Assembly (NCBI RefSeq): GCF_000003815.2
Contig: NC_049987.1
Coordinates: 15,197,883-15,261,882 of the forward strand
Reading direction: 5' to 3'
From: Branchiostoma floridae
Taxonomy: Eukaryota > Chordata > Leptocardii > Amphioxiformes > Branchiostomatidae
DNA length: 64,000 nt
In this document: piece by piece, positions 19,288-32,592 of the stretch
Numbering within the stretch: the stretch's first letter is position 1
Layout of the letters: the number at the start of each line of letters is the position of its first letter
Program-made: the position numbers and the translations under genes
The notes under the pieces: generated by a model
What the model was told of the DNA's origin: nothing
The model's database searches: none
What the model saw: only the letters and a program-made list of their open reading frames with translations

Positions 19288-22200
19288 AATTAAAACGCTT
19301 TTTGGCGTTTAATATTGAAGAACCGGCCCCGACTTTGCCCAGGAGGTGACTGTGTTTTTTGGCATGTGATTATTAGGATTTTTGTAACCGGCTGTAAGAT
19401 ACCAGTACTACGAACAGAGTTGTGCGGATGTTATCTTTGATTTACGTTGTTTGTTACTTGCTATGAATTCCACACTGTTCCAGACACTGCCATGTTGTAT
19501 AAGGAAGAAAAGAATTAGTAAATCATGTCGCACGTATGGACTAGTTCAGAGAGTTGGTAACGTGCAAAATTTTGATCTGAAGTCTTGTTGTTTTCTTCAT
19601 TATGTTGAGGTAATCTTTGAAATTGTTATTTTACTATTTTTGCGATGTTTTGGTATCATATTGTTTATTTTTAGTACTCTATGCATTATTTTTCGTCGGG
19701 TGCATTTTATGTTTCCGACCCAACAACCAAGTTTGTACTGGGATGTGCCGCAAGATTGAAGAGAACGTTTTATGTTGCTAAAACATAATTTTGTTAACTT
19801 GTCTTGTTTCAGTGAAACCTTTCCTATAAAAGTACGTGTTCTTTTGTTTACATTCCTACTCACTTTGAATATGATCGCCGTCAATTTTTTGTGATCGCTG
19901 AGCTAAAAAAATGCTCAACATTTGGCAAAATTCCGTAGATTGCCTTGCATGGCAAACCAACAAAGTTGTGGGAGGGGGGAAAGGTCCGTACTTTAAGGGG
20001 ATCGTTAAGAAACTTCCGAAGCCAATATCGTTTGCTACATGGCGGCACACGCGGGGACAGAAGTTCGCATCAATTTGTTTATGTAACGTTAACGTTGTGC
20101 ATCTAAGTTCCCAATCTTATTGAGTCCATGTTTGTGCATTTTCAGATCGCAAACTACCGGGGAAGAGAAGACCACTTAATCGACGTCATAGAGGATACAG
20201 CTTTGACGAAAAGGCAGCGTAGATTTGAATAAAAATTTTACGCAACTGAAGCAAGAGTGGCAATCATCGTGTTCTGTTTTTAGTAAACTATAACGTTACT
20301 ACTAAGTACAATAAGTATATCTTATAAATCTCCGAGTTTTTCCAATTTCTAGTCGGTATTCTGACATGATGGTAGCGATGTCCTCCTCACAGTTTATTTA
20401 TTTCCGCTACGCATGCCAGTTGTAACAGCACGCGCAAAGTACGAACGGGTCTTGAAGGTGAGAATCTTTTTAAAGATGCTCATAAAATACGTCTTATCCT
20501 TTAAGTTAAAAAATAAATTTCTAGATACAGGGTGTTAGTTTTAAATGATATGTCACTGTCGAATATTGTGCCAGTAAAGACAGCTATAGACCACACGTCT
20601 TGTCTTGTTTACCCCCAAATAACCACGCAAGGGGCAACGTAGAAAGTTTTACGGCTATTGCAAGCTCTGCGCTGTTTCCACGACATTCAGCTGTCTCCAA
20701 TTCTTCAAGAACTTATTCAAAATATCACTCAAACCCAAGGTCTAAACCAAGTCATCGCCTGTCAACACCATTATAGTGAATTTGTGTTACAATAGAGGGA
20801 CGCTTGTGGCAGCCTTGAATCTATGCAAAACAGGGGTAATTCATATGTCCTTGGTTTGATAAATGGAGCCTTGATTCCAAGCCAAGATCGGAACAACAAA
20901 GAATTTCAGACTACATTTGAACCTACGATACATGAGATAAAAGGCGTATACTATACAGCTACATCATTTTGTTTTATTTGCGGCCCGGGCTCTGTGGCTT
21001 CTGTAAGTTAGTAGATTTCGTAGCACACTATAGTATTATAGTATTCTTCAAGTCTCATTTGTCACCTTTGTGACGCAGCTACCGAGAAATTATTTCCATG
21101 AGTACTTAGTATAGAGAAGGAAATCCAGGTAAGTACCACCTGTTATTTCATTTTCTGACAGAGGCCATGATAAAAAGTCAAAATTGACTTTTAAATGGTA
21201 TCCCCTGTCGTTTAGATTACCAGTCCCTGCATAAAATATTCCATAAGCTTTTAGAAGAATTTTTACGACGCAGCGGAATGACGTAACTATTTGAGCACAG
21301 TGGCGCTCTTTAGTGAGATATCCACTTGTACGGAAAGAAATACATCTGTCCTAATATTTCTTTAACTAAAAATATTACCTTTTTTCTCAGTTGACCGCAG
21401 ACTGATCGCACCCGCACAAGAGGTATGGGACGAGTCTTATCAGTCAAACTAACCACCAACGTCATAGAGCGTCCTTGGTAAGAGAGACACACCTATTGTA
21501 TTAATAATTCAAACATTAATCTATGCGAAGGTCGACTGCTTACTTTCAGATGCAACAACTACACAATGGGAAGCCGCGAGGCACTTTGTGTGTACCCAGG
21601 GAGCATACACAGGACTTTTGTGTCACGACGTTATGTTGATTGATGTTTTTCATTGGATAGATGAGGACCATGTGGTCCCTGACTCAAGTTAGTAATTTAT
21701 TTTAACAGAGTATGTACAGACAGAAAGTAAAGGTATTCTTTTACCCCCCCCCCCCCCTTCCAAGTCAGGCACCCATTTTTACATCACACATCGGCAAGCC
21801 AAAGGGATATGCCAAACAGACTCGTGCCAGCCAGACCAGGGCCCGAGGAGACGGGGCCCGAGCAGAGGGAGGCCAAGTGGATCGAGGCCGAGCAGAGGGA
21901 GTGGAGGGATGCCGAACGGAGGGAGGTCCAGCCTCTTGCCCATCGCCCAGCCAAATAGTGTCAGAAGATGGCCCCAAATGTCAATGGTTGAAGCATGGAC
22001 ATACACACGACAAGCTGTCGAGCTGTCTGGAAACACTTTAACAGACATACTTAATAAGAATAGCAACAATGTAAGACATTTTGCCATAAATTGTGCTAAA
22101 CTCATGTTGTCAGACCCGGAACTTGTAATCTGGAATGATAAGATCAGCTCTGGATCAGCATAAAATAGGACTCACTCATCAAGGCCTATGTAGAGCGCCA

Positions 22201-22900
22201 CTATCCGACGTAGCACAGAGAATCAGATGAGATCTGGAAATCTTGTAGAGACCAAATCAATTCGTGGGTTGGGTATCTGAAATCTAATGGTGTACGCGAG
22301 GAGACCGATATTTAGATAATTTAGCTGATTTGTACCTTGTTTATTAAATACTGTTATGCTGTATTCAAGGTACTTTTTTGATAATGTATTGATTAGTTTT
22401 TTTGTCCATGTATTGAGAACTTTGCAATTCATGCTGCATTCACTGCTGCTATGCTAGGTTTGTTTTCAAGGTTGAAATTGAATGTAAATAAAAGTATATA
22501 TCAACAACATTTCGCCCTGACGGACATGACAGACTTATTTATGATCACGGGTTTTCAATTACGCTTTTGGGTTTATTGGGATGTCTATTACAAACTAGGC
22601 AAACCAGCACGACCCTTTCCACTATAGTCCTTAAACCTTTTCAAGTCCACGCAAATCCTAACAAAAGAACAATGTCAATAGCTATCGCTTTTCCACGCGG
22701 AAACAGATGACAGCCCTTCAAAGCACGGTAGGGGCGTGTGTATGATGGACAAAAAACACGACACGAATGACTACAGGCCTCCCCATTATGATAACAGAAA
22801 ACCACCAGCGCCGAACTGTACCTGTAGCTTTTCAAAACACTGCTACTTTGTCTTTTTGTAGCAACCGATGCTGAAACACCAGCAGAAGACGACACTGAGG
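19288..22900. other. No gene recognised
   Basis: AT-rich sequence with only short open frames. A poly-C tract lies at 21746-21757 and an Arg/Glu-rich frame (REAKWIEAEQREWRDAERRE, 21808-21950) lacks any further support. I see no intact gene, RNA or mobile element that I can name. Confidence 0.4.
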
Positions 22901-24959
22901 ACCAGGATGGGGGCCCTCTGTATTTTATAGACATGAAGCAGCTAATAACTTTTTTTTTCTTAACAATCTTTAAATTATGTTCAATATTGACCTCTTGTTT
23001 TCGTACTAATGTCTGAAAGGAAGAATGTGGACAACAAGAAAGTGATGCGGCATATCAAACAACTTCATCCAACAGCCCCCAACTTAAAACACATCACAAC
23101 GGATTTCGGCTCTATCCTACATGATTCCGGAGGTCATAGAAATTAGTTGTATGTTCCACTGGAACCAGGATTTATGGAGAAGATAACAATAATGTAGACT
23201 ACTAACAACATAGATGAAAAAAAAGATCTGCATACAAATATATATATATAAGATCCATCATGGTCCTGTCTTTCCTCTCTGCTAAAGAAATCCCGGACAT
23301 CTGGAAGGCCCTGATGGGTCAATCGATCACCCGTCATTACAAAATTCGAAGCAATATATTATTAACAAGTACGCTTTCCAACGTTTTACTCTTATCAACG
23401 ACATCATAGCGTTATTCAACTTCACCAATTCCGGTGACGTCAGTAAAGAATTGAAAGATTGGATACGCAACTGCCAGGGTACCAGAGCTCCTAGTCTTAG
23501 CTGTGGAAGTGAAGATTCTACTTTGGCAATGAGGAAAGCTCCAAGGATTGGTACACCCGAGGATGACAAGGTAGCGCGATTACCATCTGAAACTGGAAGA
23601 TATTTCCGAAGGGGTGTTGTCTTTTATGAGACATTGTGATTTCCTGTGAAGAGCCCACCCAATATATTCTAAGCGTATATGCGTATTTGGAGATATACGG
23701 AGAGAAAGTCAACTTTCAGTCTCATGTAGTCATATGAAACAACCTGCCCTCGAAATTCCCTCTCTACTGGAGCGAATCCACCGCGGCAACTGCGCATTGT
23801 ATGGCCCAGGAAGAGTTGGAAGTATTCGTAGGCATCGACGCCAATGAGAAATGTACAGGTGACCCAACTGATGAGGAACTTTGCAAGAAGTTCTCAAAGC
23901 TAGAGATGCAACCGGCGCCCCTGATAAGACAAAGGGCGTAGAAGACTTGCTCCCTCCACCGACTCCAAGCAACGTATACGTACACGAAGCCTTGGATGTC
24001 CTTCGGCGATGGATGCAGTTCCATGAGTACACAGACTATGCCAAGTCAATTCACATTCAAATATTCTGCTAAAAAGTGTTACATGGAATGATAGGAAATT
24101 GATACCCACGCTAACGTCGCTATATTTTGTTTGTAAAAATTTCTCTGAAAACTTCCGTCGAAAATGTTGATGTAGTATACGTCGATATCGTGAGCTAAAA
24201 AGCCACGCATATTGAGAATAAGTGTTAATTGTTGTGCTAGTTACGGTCAAGTGCCATACCTAAATGTATGAAAACGAACACTGTTTTGTCCATAGCGACA
24301 TTTGTCCAGGTCCATCCGACTGTTGTGTCCACTCCTTCAGCTTAGACCACCCAGCTCAGCAGACTGACACCCAGGTCCATTACAATTTGTCCACTCTCCC
24401 TACTTTACTTTTCGACACTGACAGTCTCCTGTATTCTGAATCTGAAGTATTCTGTCTGGAGACAACTTTTAAACATACTTATGAGCTAAGAAAAGTAACA
24501 ACCCCAGCCATTTTGCCACAAAATGTGCCAAGCTCAAGTTTTCTGACCCAGAACTCGTAAGCCGCAATGTTAGGGGATTGGCTTTGTACTTGCGCTTTTT
24601 TTTCTTATCCAAACTTGTCACTTCTGATATATTGTATTATTTGGTACTTGCTAGCTACTGTATTCAAGTTGAGTTTTGATAACTAGTATCATGCATCTGA
24701 TTATTAGTACCTAAAATTTTGGCAGTTGCGCAAATTTGTTCTTTAATGTAAAAAAAAATTTAGAGAGGCATCTTATTTGTAGAGGACTTGCTTGATATCA
24801 GTGGAAAATCCATACCATACAATGTTTTAGTTACGAATTAAAAAAACAAACCTTAAACTGTGCTCTGAATATTTATACAAGGGGTTAGTTTCTACATTAT
24901 GTACATGGTCTTCAAGTAAAACCAAAAAAAATGTCAACCACCTGCAAGAGTGTAGACCG

Positions 24960-25365
24960 ATTTTAAAGAATTATGATTGGCTGAGAGGGGCAAAAATCTA
25001 CAGGAAGATTTATGATCATGTTATGGAAAAAGAAATCTTCAACATCACTCTTCCATGGAGACAAATATTCCAATTGGCACACAAAATTACAATCGATTCG
25101 CAAGTAGGATATTCCAATTCAAATTGTTTAATAATTTAAGTTCCTCGCTACAAACCAGATGTTGCACATTTGGAATATTAAATATAAGTCGAAATGCCCT
25201 TTCTGTGGCGAATACGAAGAAACTACTAAACACTTATTTTGGAAATATCATATTGTAACATCTTTCTGGAAAAATGTTGAAAATTGGTGTAATACTGCAA
25301 CAGGACATTATTTGAATATTGATAACCCATTGAATGTTAATACTGGGAGATTTAGAGAGTGAAAG
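24960..25365 (+). mobile_element. LINE reverse-transcriptase C-terminal (zf-RVT) fragment
   Basis: Frames that shift once read PWRQIFQLAHKITID and then CPFCGEYEETTKHLFWKYHI, followed by FWKNVENW. The C.fC.e.ET..HLF...FW pattern is the zinc-binding tail found after LINE reverse transcriptases. Only this tail remains, so it is a dead fragment. Confidence 0.6.
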
Positions 25366-25740
25366 TCCTATCACGTTAAAGTCTAATGTTGTTGTATTGT
25401 AGGAAAAATTTTCATCTATAGTCCAGTGAGATATCAATACCGTCTATCAATAAGTTTATTACCTTCCTTAAGTACTTTTACAGCATTGAAAAAGTATAGC
25501 CACTCGTAAAAACAAATTGTATGTACACAACAGAAATGGGAACCTCCGTATTCTCTTAAAAATGCCGCATGATTATTGCCAGCACAAGTGTATTGTACAT
25601 GTTTAACCTGTATGTATGTCTTTGTTTGGTATCTGAATATAAAAAAGAATTGAAAATACACACAAACACAAACATACAGCTGCAATGTAAAAGTTTGACA
25701 GAAAGACGTCCCTAAAGATGCATCCAACTGAAAAACAGCC

Positions 25741-26405
25741 ACCAGCTTTCTATGGCTTTCCTAACATCCATAAGAAGGATGACCCGCTACTCTCTATTAT
25801 GCATTGCCGTGACCTATGAACTGTCCAAAGTTCTCGCCAATATCCGTTAGTGGGCAAATCTGAACAACACATCAAGAACAGTGCAGACTTCGTAAACAAG
25901 ATAAAGGACATCCGGGTTGAGAAGGACGAGATAATCACCTCTTACCACGTGTGCCCCCCTTCATCTCTATTCTATACCACCAAAGAGAGCAGCCGCCGTT
26001 GAGTTTCTCGGCTCTGACACTACCCTGGGAGAGAGAACCAGCTTATTCTCCGAACAAATCTCTGATCTCTTAGATAATGTTCTTCCAACAATCAACGACG
26101 TAGATGACAACATTAAGTCCGTGCAAGAGATGAGCCAGAGCAGCACACTGCCCTTCCTTAACTCTAACGTCGTTGTAGAGGAAGACGGACTTAGCAATGA
26201 GGATGTGTACCTGAAAACAACCCACACTGATCAATACTTGGCGTTCGAATCCCACCATTCCTTTAGAACAGATACTGGGCATGATCAAAACCCTGTTTCA
26301 CAGAGCGGGCACCATCATCACCTTAGAGGAAGCCAAGTCCAACGAGGACCGACACCTTAAGGACGCCCTGAACAAGTGTGGCTACAGACAATGGTCTTTC
26401 ACCAA
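25741..26405 (+). mobile_element. Penelope-like retroelement fragment (frameshifted)
   Basis: Pieces in shifting frames read PAFYGFPNIHKKDDPL, LVGKSEQHIKNSADFVNKIK, DEIITSYHV (motif A position, normally YDV), EQISDLLDNVL, then HTDQYLAFESHHSF and LKDALNKCGY. These are in the order of a Penelope-type reverse transcriptase. Between TLGERTS and the HTDQYL segment the catalytic region is deleted and several stops are present. No GIY-YIG endonuclease was seen. Confidence 0.6.
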
Positions 26406-26409
26406 ATCT

Positions 26410-27281
26410 TGAAACCAACTCATGAGTCCAAGTAATCTCCAAATAGAAAGCCACAGGACAATACGAAAACAATAGATGCCACAATCCATTCATCCAAGGA
26501 GAATCAGAGAAACTCTGGCGAATTCTACAAAATTTGGCATTGCTACTAACTTCAAACCCCAGTCCACCCTCCGACAGAAGTTGGTCCATCAGTAGAGGTC
26601 CCTGTACACCAATGCACCAAATCTGACACAGTGCAACACCTACGTTGGAGAGCAATGATCTTTATTGCATATACATGCCCAACATGGGCTAAATGCATAG
26701 AAAAAAGTTACAGTCCATGCAAGACTAAAGGGTCCCTCTTCATGAAACATGAGAAAACAAATTTACATACTTTGTCCATTACATGGTAGTCTTTAGATTA
26801 CATAACCTATGTGAACATTTCTAGTTTTAGGGAATAATACAAGGCATGCACGAATGTCTGTGGCAGGAACATTCTTAAACAAAATGTACTTCATTTTCTA
26901 CATTATATATAACACTAGTTCACCTTTATCCCTGAGGTGACCTTTATCCGTTGTCTATAGAAACAGCACATGTAGGAGTATTAAGGCTGCAAATTTGCAA
27001 TGTTTTCTAAATGTTCCCATTTGAAACCACCGTCCGTCGACTTATATCCCTAAATACGTTTAATGTACAAAGAACAAATATAGGTTACCCTCGGATAAAG
27101 GTGAACCAGCGTTATATACATATATATATATATGTTATTAGTAATAAGCTATTTTTTGTATTTCTGTAACTAATCCTTAATGATATGAATACATTCTTCA
27201 CTTTAGTACACTTCAATCCACCTAGGTATCTGCCTAGTCCTGCCCTTGCGGCAATACAATAAAGATATACTTTTACCACGG
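26410..27281. other. No gene recognised
   Basis: AT-rich sequence with a TA-repeat near 27110-27133. Nothing coding stands out. Confidence 0.4.
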
Positions 27282-27517
27282 ATGGATGTGCCGGATTTGG
27301 CGGAAGTGGTGTGTGGTGAGACGCGTGCGTCCAAGCAAGAGGACAGTATACATCCTAGACACAGCTGCAGGTGTGACACTAGTCCCGGGGGTGCATCAAG
27401 GGCGACAATGATGGTTGATGGACGTGCCCAAAAAATTCAAATCTACAGGACCTCTACATCAAACCAGGTGGCCGAAATAATCACCACGGCCTATGAGAGA
27501 GCCGGGATATATCTGAG
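27282..27517 (+). CDS. Exon 1 of the 27-31 kb gene
   Basis: The ATG at 27282 opens a frame with a Cys-containing N-terminus and MMVDGRAQKIQIYRTSTSNQ. It ends CTG AG|GTGAAG in phase 2, which fits the acceptor at 27880. Confidence 0.5.
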
Positions 27518-30500
27518 GTGAAGTTCTAAGCTGTCAAAAATGGAAGTGTAAAAAAAAAAAGCTTTAGCCATTGTCATATATTAGCAAAATGATATTAGCA
27601 ATGTTAGCAGTGGTTTATGTTCATTATTCATAGTTTTTTGGTTTTGTTTTCAGTATATTATGTATTCTTCCTGCCAACTTGTCCATGAGCTATATATATA
27701 TCACATATGTTTGCGGCACAGGTTTAATATAGTAAAGATGCATGAAAGCACAAAATGGAACACAGACCCAATATTTGAACATTGATAACATATTACAGGA
27801 ATCAACTATCTCCTTTCTCCTTCAAATGGAAATCATCATATTTCCAAATCATCAGCTGTGTCTGTTCACAACTTTTCAGGAATGTGCCATGGGAGTTTAT
27901 GACAGTGGTAAGGAGCAACAACCTGCTACCCTACACTGGCAGAGCAGTGGATGGGGACAGGTTGTTGAACCGAATGTACGCCAGAGGTAGCAAGACGGTG
28001 TACATCAGGAAGAGACTCCAGAATGATGAGCCACCGGAGCCAGAAGAGAACCCTCATGAGCAGGTGATATCAAGTTATTTCTATTATGATTGGATACTCA
28101 AACTACCAGAAGGCTCCAAAACACTTAGAACACATTGGCTTCACACTAACTGTCAATACAAATGACCGTTTAGAGAGATATGCATTTTGAGTCATGTGCA
28201 GTTTTAATCTCTTACAATAGCTATAAAGGTTGGTCTGGGAATATTCTATCGCACATTTTTAGTTACAAGCTCCCCTTAACTGCTCTTGGCTTCCCACAGA
28301 CATCATTGTGGTCAACTTGAAATCAACTCTTAGTCACACATTTAAGAATCTGAAATTAGAAAATGCAGACTCAAGAAGACATGTGTCTTTGCCAGTTTCC
28401 TGTAAGGGCAAACGACTTTAAAATCAAGAGATGATATGTGTATGCTACATTGACTAAATTGAAGCTTTTTCATGTGTTACAGGTGCAGGACAATGAGATT
28501 GTCATTAGTTAAGATGAAGAAGAGGTTCGAGAAATTCCAGATGAGGAAGGGGATGTGCCAGCTGGTGAGTGTTGATGTGCTCTGTTCCATTAGAAACTCT
28601 AAACATTTGAACTAAAAAAACACAAGGAAAACATCATGAAAGGAAATATTTCAGTTTTAGAAATGTATTGTTATGTAAATTGAAAAAAATAATTCAGCAA
28701 GTGATATCAGGATAGTTTAATATAAAGAGTTCAAATAAAAAAGGGCATAGTTTGAACAAGTATTTTGCCCATATTAGATCAGCATTCATCATTCGATAAA
28801 GCATTTATTAACAGAATATTGTTCTCATTGATTGTTCTATAGCACCAGAAGAGGGTAGTGTGTTTGAAGGTAAAGAAACAAATGGAATTTAGAGTTATGT
28901 GACAGATGGTAAAAGATGTTCATTTTCCGTATTTCAATATAAGACACAATGTTGATCAATACACAATGTACATATAGCAACATGATATTGATATTGTAAA
29001 ATCTCATGCAGTAGATTTAAGGCACATAAATTTAGTTCAATGTATTTACAACATTGCCAATGATACTGCTAATAATCATAACTATAGAAAATGCTAGTCT
29101 TGTAATATATCATTCTTCACTGACAGTAACTTTTCTTGAAATTATTTTATTAATTGACACTTAAATACATTTTAATGATAACCCAACATGTTGTGAGCCC
29201 TAACAACATATTTGAAATTTCGTGAATGTCTCTTTATTATTAGATGCTGTGGACTTTGGATCAGTTGAGGCCACAAGCAGCCCCCTGGACATGCTCGAAG
29301 GTAAGTTTGTAACTCTGACAGATTCACATTAAACCAGCATTCTAACGCTGACAATTAAGAAGTACCATGGTTTGAAACATCTATCCTATTGAAATGTCTT
29401 ATGAAATACACTCAGGTTTAACTGGTCCACACGTGGCAGCCCTGCAGGCAGCCGAAGGAGAGATTAGACGGACGTGGCCTGTCCCTCGTGGTGGTAAGAC
29501 ATTTATCTGTTGTATTGTGAAATAAAGCCACATACAATTGATCAGTACATGGCACAAGTGCTGACTGTATGGTAGAACAAGTTCTTTTCCAAGATGTCAA
29601 AATTAATGTGTACTCTTTTATAATTAACATTTTACATTAATGTCGTGTGTTCAGACAAAGGCTATCTGCAGGCAGCAGCAGAGGCCACTTGTGATTTTTA
29701 TCGGGATGACAAGTGCTGCTACTGGATCATGGTATCAGTTCAATTCATCGTTTTTACCAACTTTCAGTACCCACTGTATGTGCATTTATACGGAGGAATC
29801 CAAGTCATCAAAGGCAGTGTGATTGCATTCAGTTTTGACAAAAGCTTAAATCCCTTGTGCTTTATGAGTAATATACTTTTTATTTGTATTATGATAATAT
29901 CTAGAACAGAAATATTGTCACAATAGCGTTAAGGCTATAAATGTACATGTAGTTGGAAATTAAAATTGATGCACAGCACTCTTGACAGATCCACGTAGGT
30001 CTACTTATCATGATTTTATCACAGTCTTGACAGGTACACACAAGAAGAAAGGTTTCTGAACCTCTTCAGCGCAGCACCGGCAGGACCAGCAACTCCAGCA
30101 CTGCTAGTACACCTACTGCCAGAATCAGAAGAGGGCAGAGAGCGTATCAATGTGTTGCCACGAGCCAGAATATCATCTGTTTATCCCTGGTGAACATAAA
30201 AGAAAAATTGTATGGAATGGGGGCATTGTTTTTGTTAAGCAGGTCTGAATGGATTGTGATAATATTTGGCAATTAGGGAAGGATTGAGACAGATGAAGAC
30301 TGAGGGAATTTACTTCCCTGAGAGCTGGTCTGGTCTGTGTATCTTTAGTGCTTGACAAGGCACTGATTGCTTTAGATGTCAGAATTTACCAGAAAGAAAC
30401 ATGTAACTTTGTGCCATAATAGCTGATGTGTCTTTGCTATATGAAACTTCAACTAGTATTTGTAGCTATCTGTTAGGTCGAATATGAACATAAAACAAAA

Positions 30501-30812
30501 CAAAAAGGGCTTAAACTATTGAAAGAACATCATAAACTTTCATTGTACTTCCTGCATGTGCTTGTGGGAACCAAAATGTGTTTAAGCAAGCAGGTTAGAA
30601 TTATAATCTCCTTGGTTTAAGGGCTAGACAGTAGGGATATGTTCTGTACAATACAAGATCCCCTGTCTACTTTATGGTAACCCAGGATATACTTTTCATG
30701 TTATTTTCTCCAGTCATTGGCAGTTACGGGATAGCTAGGACAGACACACCAGCACAAGTTGCCGAATGGTGCTCAGATGGCTCCCCGGTCGTTATCAGAA
30801 CCAAAGATTATG
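27282..30812 (+). CDS. Small multi-exon gene of unknown function with in-frame stop (possible pseudogene)
   Basis: Exons with good splice sites and matching phases: 27282-27517, 27880-28063, 28483-28564, 28843-28869, 29244-29300, 29416-29493, 29655-about 29690 or 29731, and 30714-30812. The product begins MDVPDLAEVVCGETRASK, has a segment MMVDGRAQKIQIYRTSTSNQ joined to NVPWEFMTVVRSNNLLPYTG, and then an acidic region. A TAA at 28510 interrupts the third exon between NEIVIS and DEEEVREIPDEE. If this stop is real the protein ends at about 150 residues; if it is an error the acidic tail continues through small phase-1 exons. The exon near 30034 could not be fixed. I do not recognise the family. 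Confidence 0.5.
27880..28063 (+). CDS. Exon 2 of the 27-31 kb gene
   Basis: After ACAACTTTTCAG the frame reads NVPWEFMTVVRSNNLLPYTG and MYARGSKTVYIRKRLQNDEP. It ends GAG CAG|GTGATA in phase 0. The composition suggests a folded domain, but no motif is diagnostic. Confidence 0.5.
28483..28564 (+). CDS. Exon 3 of the 27-31 kb gene, with in-frame TAA
   Basis: The exon reads VQDNEIVIS, stop (28510-28512), DEEEVREIPDEEGDVPA. It is bounded by TGTGTTACAG and G|GTGAGT. The hydrophobic EIVIS next to acidic residues resembles a SUMO-interaction motif. The stop is one base change away from a Gln codon (CAA). Confidence 0.45.
28843..28869 (+). CDS. 27-base micro-exon (candidate)
   Basis: Phase 1 to phase 1 between TTCTATAG and AAG|GTAAAG, coding APEEGSVFEG at the joins. 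It is supported only by phase and by the acidic composition shared with its neighbours. Confidence 0.4.
29244..29300 (+). CDS. 57-base exon (candidate)
   Basis: Phase 1 to phase 1 between TTATTAG and AAG|GTAAGT, coding DAVDFGSVEATSSPLDMLEG. Confidence 0.45.
29416..29493 (+). CDS. 78-base exon (candidate)
   Basis: Phase 1 to phase 1 between ACACTCAG and G|GTAAGA, coding LTGPHVAALQAAEGEIRRTW and PVPRGG. Confidence 0.45.
30714..30812 (+). CDS. 99-base exon (candidate)
   Basis: Phase 1 to phase 1 between TTATTTTCTCCAG and TATG|GTAGGT, coding GSYGIARTDTPAQVAEWCSD and GSPVVIRTKDYG. Its phase fits the preceding phase-1 exons, but the link across 29.7-30.7 kb is unproven. Confidence 0.4.
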
Positions 30813-31231
30813 GTAGGTGGACGGAGCGGCCTCTGCATCCAGGAGCGGCCAGGACGGTCGCCGCCTAGGGGGGCGGAGCGGCCTCCCCACCACACCCCCA
30901 CCTAGGGTGGAGCCAAGGAACTGGGTACTGGCCCAGGCGAGGGTACTGGCCCAGGCCCAGATTAGAATGAGGATGGCGTTCCACCCATATAGGATGAGGG
31001 GAAGCTACAGCTTCCCTCGTAGCTGGGATGGAGTGCGCCCTAGGGGTCCACGTTAGATAACTTAAGCGCACAATACAAAATTCCCAGGAATAGAAAAAAG
31101 TTTTCAAGGTATTTTGGCTCATACCTTTTCGTGTGAAGGAGATATAAGGTCCAGAAGTCAATAGATGAATAGAAGCAAATATTGGAGTATGGGCATGCAA
31201 CAACTGCCGTCGTATTCCTACAGAGAGCCAC

Positions 31232-31610
31232 ATGGACACAACGGATCCGTCCAAGTTCATCGGCGACCCATCAGTCTCCTCTACGTCCCGATCGGGGAAC
31301 AACGAGTCAATGGAGGATTCTTTGGAAGTATCCATTTTGGAGGAGATGGAGGTTGACGAACAGCAAGTGCCCCGTACGTACAAAGTGGTGGAGGGTGCAA
31401 CAAAGAAGGGGAAACCTCAGCTGGTAGACAATATGGGTTACAGGTTCGGTGTTCAGCGTAACCCCTAGCGCCGTTCATTTTGTAAGGCCACGGTGAAGAA
31501 GCGTGATGGCGCGTTCGAAGCTGGTCCCCGCCCCATGAGCATAAATAACCCACGTATCCAACGTCGGCGCAGCGACAGCAACCAAGATCGCGGCTAAAAA
31601 CCATCCGTCG
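31232..31610 (+). mobile_element. FLYWCH zinc-finger segment of a MULE-type transposon (decayed)
   Basis: The frame opens MDTTDPSKFIGDPSV, passes an acidic stretch and reads TYKVVEGATKKGKPQLVDNM then GYRFGVQRNP, a stop, then FCKATVKKRDGAF. The y.vv..gskkGk..LvD..Gy.f....C.a.v pattern is a FLYWCH-type finger, often found N-terminal in MULE-like transposases. The conserved W.C part is lost at the stop. Confidence 0.5.
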
Positions 31611-32214
31611 AAGTTACACGATGAGCCTGCTAGAGATCAAAGGCGGCAAAAGAAAGAAAAGCGCCTCCAGTCCAAGAGAAATACGGCGAGTCCATTATGT
31701 CAATATGCAAACATGTTCGTCTCCATACAAAGGGCCAAAGCCCTTGGCACCTTGTTTTTAGAAGAGAAAAACAAGTTTTGTTTGATTAGTTTATCAAATC
31801 CGTGCTTGTATGCGAAACTAATGACAAATCACGCACAAAAAGAACACGTTGACCTCATAAATCCTCTTTTCATTTTATCTAGACGAAATCGTCCCTGTCA
31901 CTTTTTCAACTCTGAGTAAAATGGATACATAAAATCTATTCAAATGCCATAGTTGTTTAGCATCGACTGTTTAAACTAATAACCACGTATGCTTTTTAAT
32001 TTCCTTGGACGCACTGACTTATTTCCATTTTTATATGTTTTACTCCCAGGAGACTAGTTACTGGACGTAATAAGTAAAGTTGTCCAGACTGAGGAAGAGC
32101 AGGGGATCTGGGCTGGAGTAACGCAGGAACTGATGTGGGACGAAGAGGACGGCAGTTCCAACGGGGCGGCCGTGTGGCTGGTGAAGCCTCCAGGACTCCC
32201 GTAGCCACCACCTG

Positions 32215-32592
32215 ACCGACCTCTGCATCGTACTACAGACCAGACTGGAGGCCGACTTCAAAATTCTGGCCGCCAACCGCAAGCCAAGACTGGGAGTGGA
32301 AGGCGCTCAAAGTGACAAGGAACTCCTTCGGATCCACTATCCCGACTGGGCCCCAGTACAGTGCACCCCTGGAAGCACTCCCCGCCCAGCAGTCTGGCCC
32401 TGTCTGCCAGCCATCCCAGCTAACAGAAACAACCGCACCCCGCTGACCAACAGAAACAAATTTGGCCTTCCAGAGTTAAGACTTTCCTTCACTGATCCTT
32501 CAAGGCTACAATTTTGGATTAGCTTTGTTGATAAGGATATCGATTGTGTTTCTGACATGGATGACAATTCCTTGACTCCATTGTCGTTTTAA
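32215..32592 (+). pseudogene. Decayed ORF with LQTRLEADFKILA module
   Basis: LQTRLEADFKILAANRKPRL leads into an open frame of about 98 codons ending SFVDKDIDCVSDMDDNSLTP. The same opening module recurs at 37050 (LQTRLDTDRKYLASHTQ) and 41735 (LYARLERDAKCRDSHT), so this is probably a mobile-element ORF tail. I cannot name the family. Confidence 0.35.
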
